From Anaplasma ovis str. Haibei (GTDB taxonomy: Bacteria; Pseudomonadota; Alphaproteobacteria; Rickettsiales; Anaplasmataceae): DNA of 64,000 bases. The stretch spans positions 992,001 to 1,056,000 of the forward strand of contig NZ_CP015994.1 of the NCBI RefSeq assembly GCF_002214625.1. Direction: 5' to 3'. The notes beneath the pieces were generated by a model. That model was not told the origin of the DNA and searched no databases. It saw only the letters and a program-made list of their open reading frames with translations. Positions 45,159-54,145 of this stretch are shown here, piece after piece. Every line of letters begins with the position of its first letter. The first letter of the stretch is position 1. The position numbers and the translations under genes were made by a program.

Positions 45159-46841
45159 ATGTCAATAAGGGACAGGTGTAGCGCGCGCTTCATATTCGTC
45201 ACGGGCGGTGTTGTGTCCTCGCTGGGGAAGGGGCTGGCAGCAGCTTCTATAGGTGCGCTGCTTCAGGCCCGCGGTTTTCGAGTACGTCTTAGGAAGCTGG
45301 ATCCGTACCTAAATGTGGATCCGGGTACTATGAGTCCCGCACAGCACGGGGAGGTTTTCGTCACTGATGATGGTGGCGAGACCGATCTAGATCTGGGAAA
45401 CTATGAGCGGTTTACTGGAGTCAACACCACAAGGGAAGATAACGTAACCGCTGGGAGGATATATCAGCAGTTGCTTGTCAAGGAGAGGCGTGGAGACTAT
45501 TTGGGCCACACTGTGCAGGTGATTCCCCACGTAACAGACCTTATAATCTCCTTCATCCTGAGCAATGACAATGGCGCTGACTTCATAATTTGTGAAATAG
45601 GCGGTACTGTTGGTGATATTGAAAGCCAACCGTTTCTTGAGTCCATACGCCAGGTAAGCTACAGACTGAGTAAAAACTTCACAATCTTTGTACACCTCAC
45701 TCTGGTACCCTGCGTAGGTTCTGCTGGAGAGTTGAAAACCAAGCCCACGCAACACTCGGTTAAGGAGTTGAGCTCTTTGGGAATACAACCAGATATAATA
45801 CTGTACCGCAGCGCAGCACCCCTGCCGCAATACCAGAGTGCAAAAATAGCAAACTTCTGTAACGTTTCTGCGGATAACGTAATTCCTGCGCTTGACGTAG
45901 AAAGCATGTACAAGTTACCCGTAGTGTATCATGCACATAAGCTCGACACACAGATACTCAATCACTTTGGGATGAGCGCCCCAGACCCTGACCTAACCAA
46001 GTGGGAAAATGTACTCAGGATGATCAACAATGCACGGAATGTGGTGACTGTAGCAATTATAGGCAAGTACACAAAATTCCTAGACGCCTACACGTCACTC
46101 ACAGAAGCACTGGACCATGCAGGCATGCATAGTGGGATCAAGGTACAAGTAAAGTGGGTGGATTCCCGTCTACCGGTAAGGGAGTCCGACTTGCATGATG
46201 TGGATGGCGTACTCGTTCCTGGAGGGTTTGGTGACGATGGAGTAGATGGAAAAGTCCTCGCAATAGGTTACGCCCGCACCAATGGCATCCCTATGTTGGG
46301 GATATGTATGGGAATGCAGCTTGCCGCCATAGAATTTGCGCTTAATGTTGCAAAGCTTGAAGATGCCAATTCCACAGAATTCGATCAGACCTGCAAAAAC
46401 CCAGTTGTTGTCGAGTTGCCATGGCTGCAAAAAGGTGAGGGAGAATATCTTTTGGGTGGTAGTATGAGGTTAGGGTCATACACATGCCATCTGAGCACAG
46501 ATTCTAAAACTGCATCCATATACAGTAGTACGGTAATCAACGAACGATGCAGACACCGTTACTGCATCAACCCCCGGTACAAGAATGTCTTGGAAGAGCA
46601 TGGATTGTCCTTCACCGGCACGTCAGACCCGCACGGGTTAATGGAGGTGCTGGAACTGCAGTCGCATCCATGGTTTTTGGGTGTGCAATTTCACCCAGAA
46701 TTTAAATCCAGTCCGTTTGCGCCACACCCGTTGTTTACGTCTTTCGTGCAAAGCATCCTACAGATAAAACAGTGTGGGTTGATGCGCAGATCGGCGTCGG
46801 CCGCCACTACACTTTTTCCGGGCAGCAGTGTTGTGTCATAG
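45159..46841 (+). CDS. pyrG: CTP synthase
   Basis: The 560-residue enzyme begins [30 protein letters not shown], the synthetase P-loop region. [34 protein letters not shown] follows, and the C-terminal glutaminase domain has the catalytic Cys in MLGICMGMQ and the His-Glu pair near the end (VQFHPEF). It makes CTP from UTP, ATP and glutamine in the cytosol. It starts 12 bases after secG and is probably co-transcribed with it. All domains are present and the length is normal. Confidence 0.97.
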   Translation: MSIRDRCSARFIFVTGGVVSSLGKGLAAASIGALLQARGFRVRLRKLDPYLNVDPGTMSPAQHGEVFVTDDGGETDLDLGNYERFTGVNTTREDNVTAGRIYQQLLVKERRGDYLGHTVQVIPHVTDLIISFILSNDNGADFIICEIGGTVGDIESQPFLESIRQVSYRLSKNFTIFVHLTLVPCVGSAGELKTKPTQHSVKELSSLGIQPDIILYRSAAPLPQYQSAKIANFCNVSADNVIPALDVESMYKLPVVYHAHKLDTQILNHFGMSAPDPDLTKWENVLRMINNARNVVTVAIIGKYTKFLDAYTSLTEALDHAGMHSGIKVQVKWVDSRLPVRESDLHDVDGVLVPGGFGDDGVDGKVLAIGYARTNGIPMLGICMGMQLAAIEFALNVAKLEDANSTEFDQTCKNPVVVELPWLQKGEGEYLLGGSMRLGSYTCHLSTDSKTASIYSSTVINERCRHRYCINPRYKNVLEEHGLSFTGTSDPHGLMEVLELQSHPWFLGVQFHPEFKSSPFAPHPLFTSFVQSILQIKQCGLMRRSASAATTLFPGSSVVS

Positions 46842-47116
46842 CTTAGTCGCAAGAATTGTTGTCGCGAAAGTAGCGCACAAGGGGTATGAAGCGGCTTTCA
46901 GACCCTAGCTTTTGTGCATCTCCAGCACAACCTACAAATGAGCTGGCATCACACCTGGTTGCGTCCTCACTTTCATTTACCGGAATCTGCTAGCATGCAG
47001 AGCTCTATAACCTGGCTGCGCTGCTTATAACTTGCAGGCCATTACAACAGTGAGCTTAACGCGCAACCCAGCAACTTACCCTGCACCCGCATGTGTGCAT
47101 TATCTCTGCAAGATGC

Positions 47117-48226
47117 CTAAGCAGGTGCGGCGGCGCTGCTGCATTCGCTGGCAAACAAGACTTGAAAAATGTCTACGGTGTCTTCCATAAATGTTAGAGT
47201 TTTTACTCTGGAGAAGTGGCAGTGCCCAGCCGGAAGCCCATCAAGATTCAATATAGATTCAACTCCTTGGCTTCCGCTAATCTTATTGGCTCTGCACCAC
47301 ATGAACTGATCCACCAACCTTCTTTTAAGCAGCTCGGTGACTAGCACGCCTCCGCCTTCGACAAACAATCTGGTTATTCCTAATTCCTCTGCAAGCGTAT
47401 TCATGGTTTCCACGAGGAAGTCACCCCTTTCACGTATTCTGAGGTATCGCACTGCGCGCAGTGCTTCGTGGTTATCGTTATCCGTAGCAATATATGTTGG
47501 TACCACATCGGACGTCGCAACAACCTTATGATGTGAACATAATTTGCCAGAGCGGTCTATTACTATCCTGATTGGGGAGCACTTTTCCAGGCCTGGAAGT
47601 CTGCAATCCAGCATGGGGTCATCGACAATCACGGTATTGCTGCCCACCATGATCCCATCGTGCATAGTCCTCTGCTTGTGCACCCACCTTCTCGTAAGCT
47701 CATTGGTAATCCACCGATCACCATCACTAGGAGGGGAAATTTTGCCGTCAAGTGTGGTTGCCAGCTTTACCGTGATGAACGGCCTCTTTTTGGTCTTACT
47801 GTAAAAGAATCCCACATTCAGTTCCTCAGCCTGTTGCTGCAGCACCCCAAGCTTGACTTCCACGCCCGAATCCGCAAGAAACCTAGCTCCCTTGCCAGAC
47901 ACACGCTTGTCGGGGTCGAGCGCAGCTATTACAACCCTACGTACTCCCGCACTGATGAGCGCAGTAGTGCACGGCCCAGTTTGCCCGTGGTGGCAACACG
48001 GCTCTAGCGTAACGTATACAGTAGACCCAGCTGCTGCCTCCCCTGCCCGTCTTAGAGCCACAACCTCAGCGTGGGGCCTACCTCCCATGGCTGTCCATCC
48101 CCTACCCACAATACTGCCGGTACTGTTGGTCACAACACACCCTACAGTTGGGTTTGGATATGTGTTGCCCAGCCCCCTGCGCGCGAGCCTGAGCGCAATG
48201 GACATGAATCTCTCGTCGTCGAACAT
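47117..48226 (-). CDS. ribD: Riboflavin biosynthesis deaminase/reductase
   Basis: The 369-residue bifunctional enzyme has an N-terminal cytidine-deaminase-type zinc domain: GGRPHAEVVAL (the H-A-E motif) and EPCCHHGQTGPCTTALI. The C-terminal reductase domain has RPFITVKLATTLDGKI and LFVEGGGVLVTELL. It catalyses the second and third steps of the riboflavin pathway. Anaplasmataceae typically keep riboflavin synthesis. The gene is divergent from grpE, and the candidate heat-shock promoter of grpE lies in the 80-base gap between them. Confidence 0.95.
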   Translation of the reverse strand: MFDDERFMSIALRLARRGLGNTYPNPTVGCVVTNSTGSIVGRGWTAMGGRPHAEVVALRRAGEAAAGSTVYVTLEPCCHHGQTGPCTTALISAGVRRVVIAALDPDKRVSGKGARFLADSGVEVKLGVLQQQAEELNVGFFYSKTKKRPFITVKLATTLDGKISPPSDGDRWITNELTRRWVHKQRTMHDGIMVGSNTVIVDDPMLDCRLPGLEKCSPIRIVIDRSGKLCSHHKVVATSDVVPTYIATDNDNHEALRAVRYLRIRERGDFLVETMNTLAEELGITRLFVEGGGVLVTELLKRRLVDQFMWCRANKISGSQGVESILNLDGLPAGHCHFSRVKTLTFMEDTVDIFQVLFASECSSAAAPA

Positions 48227-48243
48227 TGAGCGTTGCTTTTACT

Positions 48244-48272
48244 CTTGAAATATACACACAAAATTACTATAT
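48244..48272 (+). promoter_or_regulatory. RpoH (sigma-32)-type promoter of grpE
   Basis: CTTGAA at 48244-48249 and CTATAT at 48267-48272 are separated by exactly 17 bases. This fits the alphaproteobacterial heat-shock consensus CTTGAA-N17/18-CYTAT-T well. It lies 34 bases before the grpE start, a normal distance. The match is seen directly; its use by RpoH is inferred. Confidence 0.6.
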
Positions 48273-48306
48273 ACTCCTAAGGTTCGTGTGTAAAAGTTTT
48301 TGAGCT

Positions 48307-48945
48307 ATGGCTGAAGAGAGACACGTTGATCCCAAACAGCAGCAAGAGGGCGTCGCACCGGCCGGGTCGGGTGATGGAGCACCCCCAAAGGGCGCACCCG
48401 ACCCGACTGCAGGAAGAAAGCAAGGCCCTGCAGGGAAGTTTGCAGCCGGCGTAGGCGGCAAAGTACAGCAGAGGGTGGCTGCTGATTCTTTAGAACTAGA
48501 AAAGCTTAGAACCGAGGTTGAGCACTTGCGCAACCAGTTGCGCCTAGCAGTTGCGGATAGCAAGAACCTTAAACGCTTGGTTCAAAAAGAGGTGGAGGAG
48601 GCAAGAACGCTTTCCATATCTGAATTTGTGCGCGACTTAATCGCCTCCTGTGACAATTTGGAAGCGTCTTTGAAAAACCTCAGTGATGATGACAACGTGC
48701 ATGCCGGCGTGAAGATGACGTGGGACAGTCTCATAAGTACGCTGGGCGGCCATGGTGTGTCGAGAGTCTCCCCCTTGGGTGAGCAGTTTGATCCCAGGTT
48801 TCACAAAGCAGTAACCCAGGCTGTTGATGATAGTAAGCCTGCCGGTACAGTTTTAGAAGTTATACAGGCTGGGTATATAATTCAGACAAAAGTCTTGCGC
48901 CCAGCGCTGGTTATAGTATCAAAAACGTCGAGCGAGCAGGGGTGA
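48307..48945 (+). CDS. grpE: Nucleotide exchange factor GrpE
   Basis: The 212-residue product has a long Pro/Gly/Gln-rich N-terminal tail (to about residue 55) and a coiled-coil helix (LELEKLRTEVEHLRNQLRLAVADSKNLKRLVQKEVEEA). The GrpE beta-domain follows, with GVSRVSPLGEQFDPRFHKAVTQ and GTVLEVIQAGYIIQTKVLRPALVIVS. It releases ADP from DnaK in the heat-shock chaperone cycle. The strong RpoH-like promoter just upstream fits this role. Its TGA overlaps the GTG of trpS (GTGA), so the two are translationally coupled. Confidence 0.95.
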   Translation: MAEERHVDPKQQQEGVAPAGSGDGAPPKGAPDPTAGRKQGPAGKFAAGVGGKVQQRVAADSLELEKLRTEVEHLRNQLRLAVADSKNLKRLVQKEVEEARTLSISEFVRDLIASCDNLEASLKNLSDDDNVHAGVKMTWDSLISTLGGHGVSRVSPLGEQFDPRFHKAVTQAVDDSKPAGTVLEVIQAGYIIQTKVLRPALVIVSKTSSEQG

Positions 48946-49931
48946 TATTTTCTGGTATCCAACCTAGTGGTGGTGTACCGCACTTAGGCAACTATCTGGG
49001 CGCAATACGCAGGTGGGTGGAATTACAAGGTTCTGACCAATGTCTTTTCTGTGTAGTAGATCTTCACGCGCTTACTGCAGGGAACGTGCCCGCAACTGTG
49101 CTGCACTCTCGATCAGTTAGCTTGCTAGCCACGTATATAGCATGCGGCATTGATCCGGAAAAGTCTGTACTGTTTGTGCAATCTTCGGTACCCGAGCATT
49201 CCGAGCTTTGCTGGATACTCGGATGCGTAACCCCTATGGGGTGGCTTAATCGCATGACGCAATTCAAGGATAAGAGCCGGAGTGGCAGTACACCGAACAT
49301 GGGGCTGTACGGGTATCCAGTACTCATGGCAGCTGACATACTATTATACAAGGCAGACTTAGTACCCGTGGGCGATGACCAAATGCAGCATATCGAGCTC
49401 ACCCAAGATATCGCTAGGGCGTTCAACGCAACGCACCAGGTAGACTATTTTCCCGTTCCAAAGCCGCTTAGCCTTGATAATTCAGCAAGAATTATGAGCC
49501 TGCGAGACGGCAGGAAGAAGATGAGCAAATCTGATGCGTCTGATGCCGCGCGCATCAACCTTGATGATGACGATGATAGCATAGTTCAGAAAATCATGCG
49601 TGCCACAACGGACAGCATACGCGGCCTATCGTTAGAAGGTCTGGATGAGAGGCCAGAAATGCACAACTTGGTCAATATATTTGCTGTACTTTCTGGAATG
49701 ACCAAAGCAGAAGTGTGCAATGAGTTTGCGGCTAGTGGGACTAAAGAATTCAAAGAGGCGTTGGCGGGCTTATTGGTGCAAACCATCTCACCCATAAGAG
49801 AGAGAATAAGAGAGCTGGTGCGCGATGCTGCCTACATGGACAAAATAATAAACGCGGGAAATGGTGCGGCTAGGGTGTTAGCCGGCAGGCACATTGCAGA
49901 GATCAAAAAAATCATAGGGCTAGTGCGGTAG
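48942..49931 (+). CDS. trpS: Tryptophanyl-tRNA synthetase
   Basis: The 329-residue class I synthetase has the HIGH-type motif PSGGVPHLGNYLGA (residues 8-21), TQFKDKS, GYPVLMAADILLYKADLVPVGDDQMQHIELTQDIA, and KKMSKSDAS as the KMSKS loop. It charges tRNA-Trp. The start is GTG 48942, overlapping the grpE stop, and no other start lies close. The pairing with a heat-shock gene suggests that its expression rises with grpE. It converges with murC after a 44-base gap. Confidence 0.96.
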   Translation: MIFSGIQPSGGVPHLGNYLGAIRRWVELQGSDQCLFCVVDLHALTAGNVPATVLHSRSVSLLATYIACGIDPEKSVLFVQSSVPEHSELCWILGCVTPMGWLNRMTQFKDKSRSGSTPNMGLYGYPVLMAADILLYKADLVPVGDDQMQHIELTQDIARAFNATHQVDYFPVPKPLSLDNSARIMSLRDGRKKMSKSDASDAARINLDDDDDSIVQKIMRATTDSIRGLSLEGLDERPEMHNLVNIFAVLSGMTKAEVCNEFAASGTKEFKEALAGLLVQTISPIRERIRELVRDAAYMDKIINAGNGAARVLAGRHIAEIKKIIGLVR

Positions 49932-49975
49932 AAATAGCCAGTGGAAGGGTGGCCGAGCTAGCACGGTTTTGCGTG

Positions 49976-51379
49976 TTAGCAGCGCACACTGCGCTGAGCC
50001 ATATACGCGTTGGAAATAGAGCGTATCATGCTTGTTATGCTACCGGCCCCCATTGCCACCACTACATCTCCCGGCCCTGCAACGGAAGCGACAATATTTG
50101 CGATTGTATCGGGTGTGCTCGCATGTACAACTTGATCGAATCCAAGGCTTTTCACCTCGCGCACAATATCCTGGCTCTCACAGCCAGATATTACCTCCTC
50201 GCCGGCAGGGTATACGTCAGTTAAAATCAGATAATCAAACTTGGAGATCGCGCTTGCAAAGTCTTTGAAAAAGTGCTGAACTCTGGTGAATCGGTGCGGC
50301 TGCAATATGCCGATCACTCGCCCGCTGGTTGCGAATATTTTAGCCGCGTTTCTCGAGGCTTCTATTTCAGTGGGGTGATGTGCATAGTCATCAACGAATG
50401 TAACTCCCCTAACATTGGCGATAATTTCAAATCTTCTGCTAACACCCATGAAGCCTTCTAGACCAGCCTTTATGTGGCTACAACCGATACCAATATGCTT
50501 AGCTACCGCGGCCGCTGCGAGCGCATTTTCCACGTTGTGGTACCCCAGCACCGGCAGCTGCACACCACGACAAACCTCTGCCCCATTCAGTCCTACTATG
50601 TCAAACACTGTGGCGTTACCCATATACGTGGTATTGGAAACTAGTAGCTCACCACCTTCAAGACCATAGGTAATTTTGCTGCATCTCACACTATTGCCCA
50701 GCATGAAAGACGGCCTGCTCGGTATAACAGCGGCTCCACCAACTTTTACGTTGCAAAGGAAATTTGAAAACACCCTTTCTAGGGCCTCTAAGCATGAATA
50801 CCTGTCCGGATGCTCCCACTCAAGATTTGTAACCACAGCTATCTCACAGGGCAGCTCAGTAAAACCGGCGTCTGATTCATCGCCCTCAACTACGGCCCAC
50901 TCTCCAGTGCCCATCTTGTAGTTATTACCATAGCTAAGGGCGACCCCACCGATAAAGACTGTAGGGTCCATTCCAGCATGTTCCATTATAGATGCAAGCA
51001 TGCCGGTTGTTGAGGTTTTCCCGTGCGAGCCAGAGACAACTATAGTACGCTTTGCACCCAGCGCCTTGGACAGCAGCTCCGTTCTTCGTAAAACAAGCTT
51101 ACCCGCAGCAATTGCAGACTGTAACTCGACGTTGTTGCTCTTGATTGCGTTAGAATATATCACGACGTCTGCATTATGCGCGTTGTCTGTCCTGTGGTCC
51201 GGCATTACTTGGATGCCCCTGTCTAACAGGGTTTGAACCATCAGGGATGTGGATGTATCGCTCCCCTGCACTGTGTAACCACAGTCATGGGCGGCCATTG
51301 CCAATGCACTCATCCCAATGCCCCCAATGCCTATGAAATGTAGCACACTGCCGGAACTAAATCCAAAAGGGTCCGTCAA
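49976..51379 (-). CDS. murC: UDP-N-acetylmuramate--L-alanine ligase
   Basis: From TTG 51379 the product has 467 residues. This start has GGAGG six bases upstream and avoids overlap with tRNA-Ser, while the open frame reaches back into the tRNA. Motifs are LHFIGIGGIGMSALA (Rossmann UDP-binding), SGSHGKTSTTGML (ATP P-loop), EGDESDAGF, and VTNLEWEHPDRY. MurC adds the first alanine of the peptidoglycan stem peptide. Its presence with rodA and an slt end indicates that this organism keeps wall-synthesis genes. It is transcribed behind tRNA-Ser (TGA). Confidence 0.95.
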   Translation of the reverse strand: MTDPFGFSSGSVLHFIGIGGIGMSALAMAAHDCGYTVQGSDTSTSLMVQTLLDRGIQVMPDHRTDNAHNADVVIYSNAIKSNNVELQSAIAAGKLVLRRTELLSKALGAKRTIVVSGSHGKTSTTGMLASIMEHAGMDPTVFIGGVALSYGNNYKMGTGEWAVVEGDESDAGFTELPCEIAVVTNLEWEHPDRYSCLEALERVFSNFLCNVKVGGAAVIPSRPSFMLGNSVRCSKITYGLEGGELLVSNTTYMGNATVFDIVGLNGAEVCRGVQLPVLGYHNVENALAAAAVAKHIGIGCSHIKAGLEGFMGVSRRFEIIANVRGVTFVDDYAHHPTEIEASRNAAKIFATSGRVIGILQPHRFTRVQHFFKDFASAISKFDYLILTDVYPAGEEVISGCESQDIVREVKSLGFDQVVHASTPDTIANIVASVAGPGDVVVAMGAGSITSMIRSISNAYMAQRSVRC

Positions 51380-51414
51380 ACTACGCCTCCAAGCCAGCAG
51401 AAGTGGTGCACAAA

Positions 51415-51501
51415 CGGACGGAGTGGGATTCGAACCCACGGTACGCGCTAACGTACGTCAGTTTTCAAGACTGGTGCCTTCAACCGCTCGGCCATCCGTC
51501 C
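51415..51501 (-). tRNA. tRNA-Ser (TGA)
   Basis: An 87-nt minus-strand cloverleaf with acceptor arms GGACGGA / TCCGTCC, discriminator G and D-arm GGCCGAGCGGTTGAAGGC. The anticodon loop CTTGAAA has anticodon TGA. A long variable arm and the T-loop GGGTTCGAATCCC are present. The murC start lies 35 bases after its 3' end. Confidence 0.96.
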
Positions 51502-51698
51502 GCGTCACTTGTAACACAATACAGGCAAGCATGCAATCGTGTGTCAGCAGTTGAATGGGACATGCATCTTCATCATAGTGAGTGATGCTATCCCTGCCAG
51601 GCAAAGTTGCGTTGTGCGCGAAAAAGCGTTGTTAACTCAAGCTTAATTCCTCCTATCTAGAATCCCCGCGGTTTTAACAGATTAAAGGCCAACGTATT

Positions 51699-52109
51699 AT
51701 GTTTGATTTCGACAATACTTACGATCTAGCGTTTCGCATAGATGACGCTGATTTGTCTCGCAATTTCTCGGTTAGTGACGGACATGTGGTTGTCACTAAT
51801 GGTGATATTTTCGCTGGCCATAGCCCGCTACAGTACTGCAACGCACCTGCGCAAGAGCCCATGAGTTATTGCAAAAGCCACGTGGTGCTGGGCAGAAACA
51901 GCGAAGTAACAGCTGATATATATAACTCCGCGCTGACAGGCATCGAGTTAAATATAGCCTCAGACAAGAAATCGCTTGAGGCGCATTTCTCAATCAATCC
52001 CCTGCAAGCCCTTCCAGTTATGAGCCAAATGTACCCTGAGGTCCAAGTACAGGTATACACAATGGCAGATTATGACTTTTTCGATGAAGATGAAGATTTG
52101 CAGTGGTAG
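51699..52109 (+). CDS. Unknown MFD-family protein (short paralog)
   Basis: I do not recognise this 136-residue protein (MFDFDNTYDLAFRIDD...). It is acidic, has no signal peptide or membrane helix and ends in DYDFFDEDEDLQW. It is clearly related to the next gene product: residues after a diverged start align as SEVTADI..ELNIASDKKSLEAHFSINPLQAL against STVASFM..ELTINFDQRTASIAFDIPPLLEL, with a shared PE soon after. The gene sits alone after a 197-base gap and is followed by its longer paralog. A secreted effector or surface-associated protein is possible but unproven. Confidence 0.75.
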   Translation: MFDFDNTYDLAFRIDDADLSRNFSVSDGHVVVTNGDIFAGHSPLQYCNAPAQEPMSYCKSHVVLGRNSEVTADIYNSALTGIELNIASDKKSLEAHFSINPLQALPVMSQMYPEVQVQVYTMADYDFFDEDEDLQW

Positions 52110-52198
52110 CAGTGCCCCGGCTTAGAAACTGTTCTAGTGGCATGCCACCAAAGCAATTGCGCAAACACTAACACCCATTCAATATTTAAGGTACCACA

Positions 52199-53134
52199 AT
52201 GTTCGATTACGTATACGACGCGCTTAATGGAAGCACGGCTGTTGTGACTTTTTCAGATATAAATGCACATGACCATGTGTCAATTTCTAGTGATGACTTT
52301 TCCATACATGGCAAAGATCTGCAAGTTTACTCCCACATTGCAGACTCTCCCAGACACAGTGAGGTAGTTTTTGTCAGGGGAGACGGTTCCACTGTAGCCA
52401 GTTTTATGGGAACTCACGCTCATGAGCTTACAATAAATTTCGACCAAAGGACAGCAAGCATAGCTTTTGACATTCCTCCATTGTTGGAACTATTAGGATG
52501 TGACGGCCAACTGTTGCCACCGGAAGAGGGCTCAAAATATGCAGGCTCCGTTGTTATAGATGGTGGCCAGCTACAACTGGCAAAAAATACCACACAAAGC
52601 GCTGACGGGGCACCTATGCAGCAGCGTGGAGAAGCTGTTGATGACGTTGATGACGCTACAGACGAAAATTTTGATGGGGATGAAGGTGTGGTGGAAATAG
52701 CGACATCACAGCGGGAAGTCGTTGACGCCCCTATCATAGAAGTTTCAGCTCCAACTGAAACTGAAAATTCCAATGAGACTGCGTATACGCAACAGGCACT
52801 GGAAGCCGACCAGCCGCACGTCACAACCGCACAGGACCAGCTTCCAGAAAGCATGAATAACCCTGCAGCAGTACAGCCTGTCATGGACTCTGAAGCTACG
52901 ATACCTGCTAGTAATAACAACAGCGATGAGGAAGAGCAAGCACAAGAGGTGGCACACTTTCCCGTGGTAGAGGACCTGGCAGATTTGGGTGAGGAAATCC
53001 GCACAGAAGGTGAGCGGGTAAGCGAAACCTCAGCGCAACCAGAATCTGCACTTGAAGTAGTCGTGGAAGATGTGGACACAGAGGAAGACGCAGACATCCT
53101 ACCCGCAGCTGTGAATGTCTTCAGCTGGATTTAG
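52199..53134 (+). CDS. Unknown MFD-family acidic protein (long paralog)
   Basis: The 311-residue product starts MFDYVYDALNG and shares its first ~110 residues in outline with the short paralog 90 bases upstream. The C-terminal 200 residues are strongly acidic and Gln/Thr/Ser-rich (VDDVDDATDENFDGDEGVVE, SDEEEQAQEVA, VVVEDVDTEEDADILP) and probably disordered. There is no signal peptide or helix. The architecture of a small folded head plus a long acidic tail resembles secreted or tandem-acidic proteins of Anaplasmataceae, but I find no named homolog. The duplication places the two genes as one unit, perhaps with a shared promoter. Confidence 0.78.
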   Translation: MFDYVYDALNGSTAVVTFSDINAHDHVSISSDDFSIHGKDLQVYSHIADSPRHSEVVFVRGDGSTVASFMGTHAHELTINFDQRTASIAFDIPPLLELLGCDGQLLPPEEGSKYAGSVVIDGGQLQLAKNTTQSADGAPMQQRGEAVDDVDDATDENFDGDEGVVEIATSQREVVDAPIIEVSAPTETENSNETAYTQQALEADQPHVTTAQDQLPESMNNPAAVQPVMDSEATIPASNNNSDEEEQAQEVAHFPVVEDLADLGEEIRTEGERVSETSAQPESALEVVVEDVDTEEDADILPAAVNVFSWI

Positions 53135-53338
53135 GCCTACATAAGCCTATTTGGCGCCGCCAATATATACCAAGACCGGGCTCTCCAGCTGTATCTCGAG
53201 CGGGGTACACGCAACTGAGGAGGGCCTGGCTCAGATTACGCCGGCACAACACACCGGGCATAATAGAATCACCTACAGGCTGAGACAAGAACAAGCCATA
53301 ACCTGACACGTGGCATCATAAAAGCAAACACACACTGG

Positions 53339-53413
53339 TCGGAATGGCGGGATTCGAACCCACGACCTCCAGTCCCCCAGACTGACGCGCTAACCTGGCT
53401 GCGCTACATTCCG
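53339..53413 (-). tRNA. tRNA-Pro (GGG)
   Basis: A 75-nt minus-strand cloverleaf with acceptor arms CGGAATG / CATTCCG and discriminator A. D-arm GCGCAGCCAGGTTAGCGC, anticodon loop CTGGGGG with anticodon GGG, and T-loop GGGTTCGAATCCC are present. Its first ten bases overlap the end of the merR gene on the same strand. Confidence 0.95.
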
Positions 53414-53778
53414 TTTAGTTTCTTGATCAGCACATCCCGCATTTCGGTCATGTGACGCAACAGCTGAATGAGGCCATCATTCCTTTCTGCCACAACCTCT
53501 GACATGCTTTTTCTTCGCTTTAGCTCCAGCTGCGCACCTCTTATGGTGTACCCCTTGTCATAAAGCATGTGTTTAATTCTTTTGATAATGGCAACGTTCT
53601 GCCTGTCATACAGCCTTCTGCCACGCCGTTTGATTGGGTTAATCTGTGCAAACTTACTCTCCCAAAACCTGAGCACATACTGCTCCACACCGACTTCTTT
53701 TGCCACATCACTAATTGTACAAAAAACCCTCTCGCGAACTTCGTCCGCTTCACTCCGGGTTTGCAGATCAGTGGTCAC
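53404..53778 (-). CDS. MerR-family transcriptional regulator next to ihfA
   Basis: From GTG 53778 the product has 124 residues. This start overlaps the ihfA stop (GTGA); a longer frame from TTG 53823 overlaps ihfA by 49 bases. The MerR winged HTH is clear: FCTISDVAKEVGVEQYVLRFWESKFAQINPIKRRGRRLYDRQNVAIIKRIKHMLYDKGYTIRGAQ, followed by a helical tail. Such a MerR gene after ihfA and before tRNA-Pro is a common alphaproteobacterial arrangement. Effector and targets are unknown. The TAG stop lies inside tRNA-Pro, so the mRNA ends in a tRNA. Confidence 0.9.
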   Translation of the reverse strand: MTTDLQTRSEADEVRERVFCTISDVAKEVGVEQYVLRFWESKFAQINPIKRRGRRLYDRQNVAIIKRIKHMLYDKGYTIRGAQLELKRRKSMSEVVAERNDGLIQLLRHMTEMRDVLIKKLNGM

Positions 53779-54071
53779 GATTCTTCGCCGTTGATTAGGC
53801 GCTTCATCGTTACCGACGGGCAAAACGTCACGGTGTTATGTTCCTTCACTATGAACTGCTCCAAAGTTTTGGGGTTTCTGCCAATCCGTTCTTTCTTTCT
53901 TATCACCTTGAACGTACCAAACGAAGATATCTTTAGGAGGCCCCCTCTAACCAGGGAGGACACCATCTCGTCAAGTATTTCCCCAACCAGCACCAGCGCA
54001 TCCTCGCGCGATATACCAATTTCTCTGTTAATCGCGTCAGCAAGCCGAGCCCTCGTAAGCGTCTGACCCAT
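53775..54071 (-). CDS. ihfA: Integration host factor alpha subunit
   Basis: The 98-residue HU/IHF-family protein reads TLTRARLADAINREIGISREDALVLVGEILDEMVSSLVRGG and then LKISSFGTFKVIRKKERIGRNPKT, with the DNA-bending beta-arm region. The Pro normally at the arm tip lies in the weaker C-terminal part (EHNTVTFCPS). It bends DNA in replication, recombination and transcription. HU is the main alternative, but the gene order ihfA-merR supports IHF. It is transcribed toward tRNA-Pro, and rodA lies upstream on the same strand. Confidence 0.9.
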   Translation of the reverse strand: MGQTLTRARLADAINREIGISREDALVLVGEILDEMVSSLVRGGLLKISSFGTFKVIRKKERIGRNPKTLEQFIVKEHNTVTFCPSVTMKRLINGEES

Positions 54072-54145
54072 AATTTAGCACCAAGTACAACAGACTGGAC
54101 AAGTCTACATCATAGGAAGAAAGTATCAAGCCCATATTAGCTGCA

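Noticed and set aside
49937-49985. Sequence resembling the 5' half of a tRNA-Ser (GGAAGGGTGGCCGAG)
   Set aside because: No anticodon arm, T-arm or matching acceptor 3' arm follows; it could be a relic, but chance is as likely.
52420-53097. Minus-strand 225-codon Ser/Cys-rich frame
   Set aside because: It mirrors the acidic GAA/GAT/GAC codons of the MFD long paralog and has no independent support.
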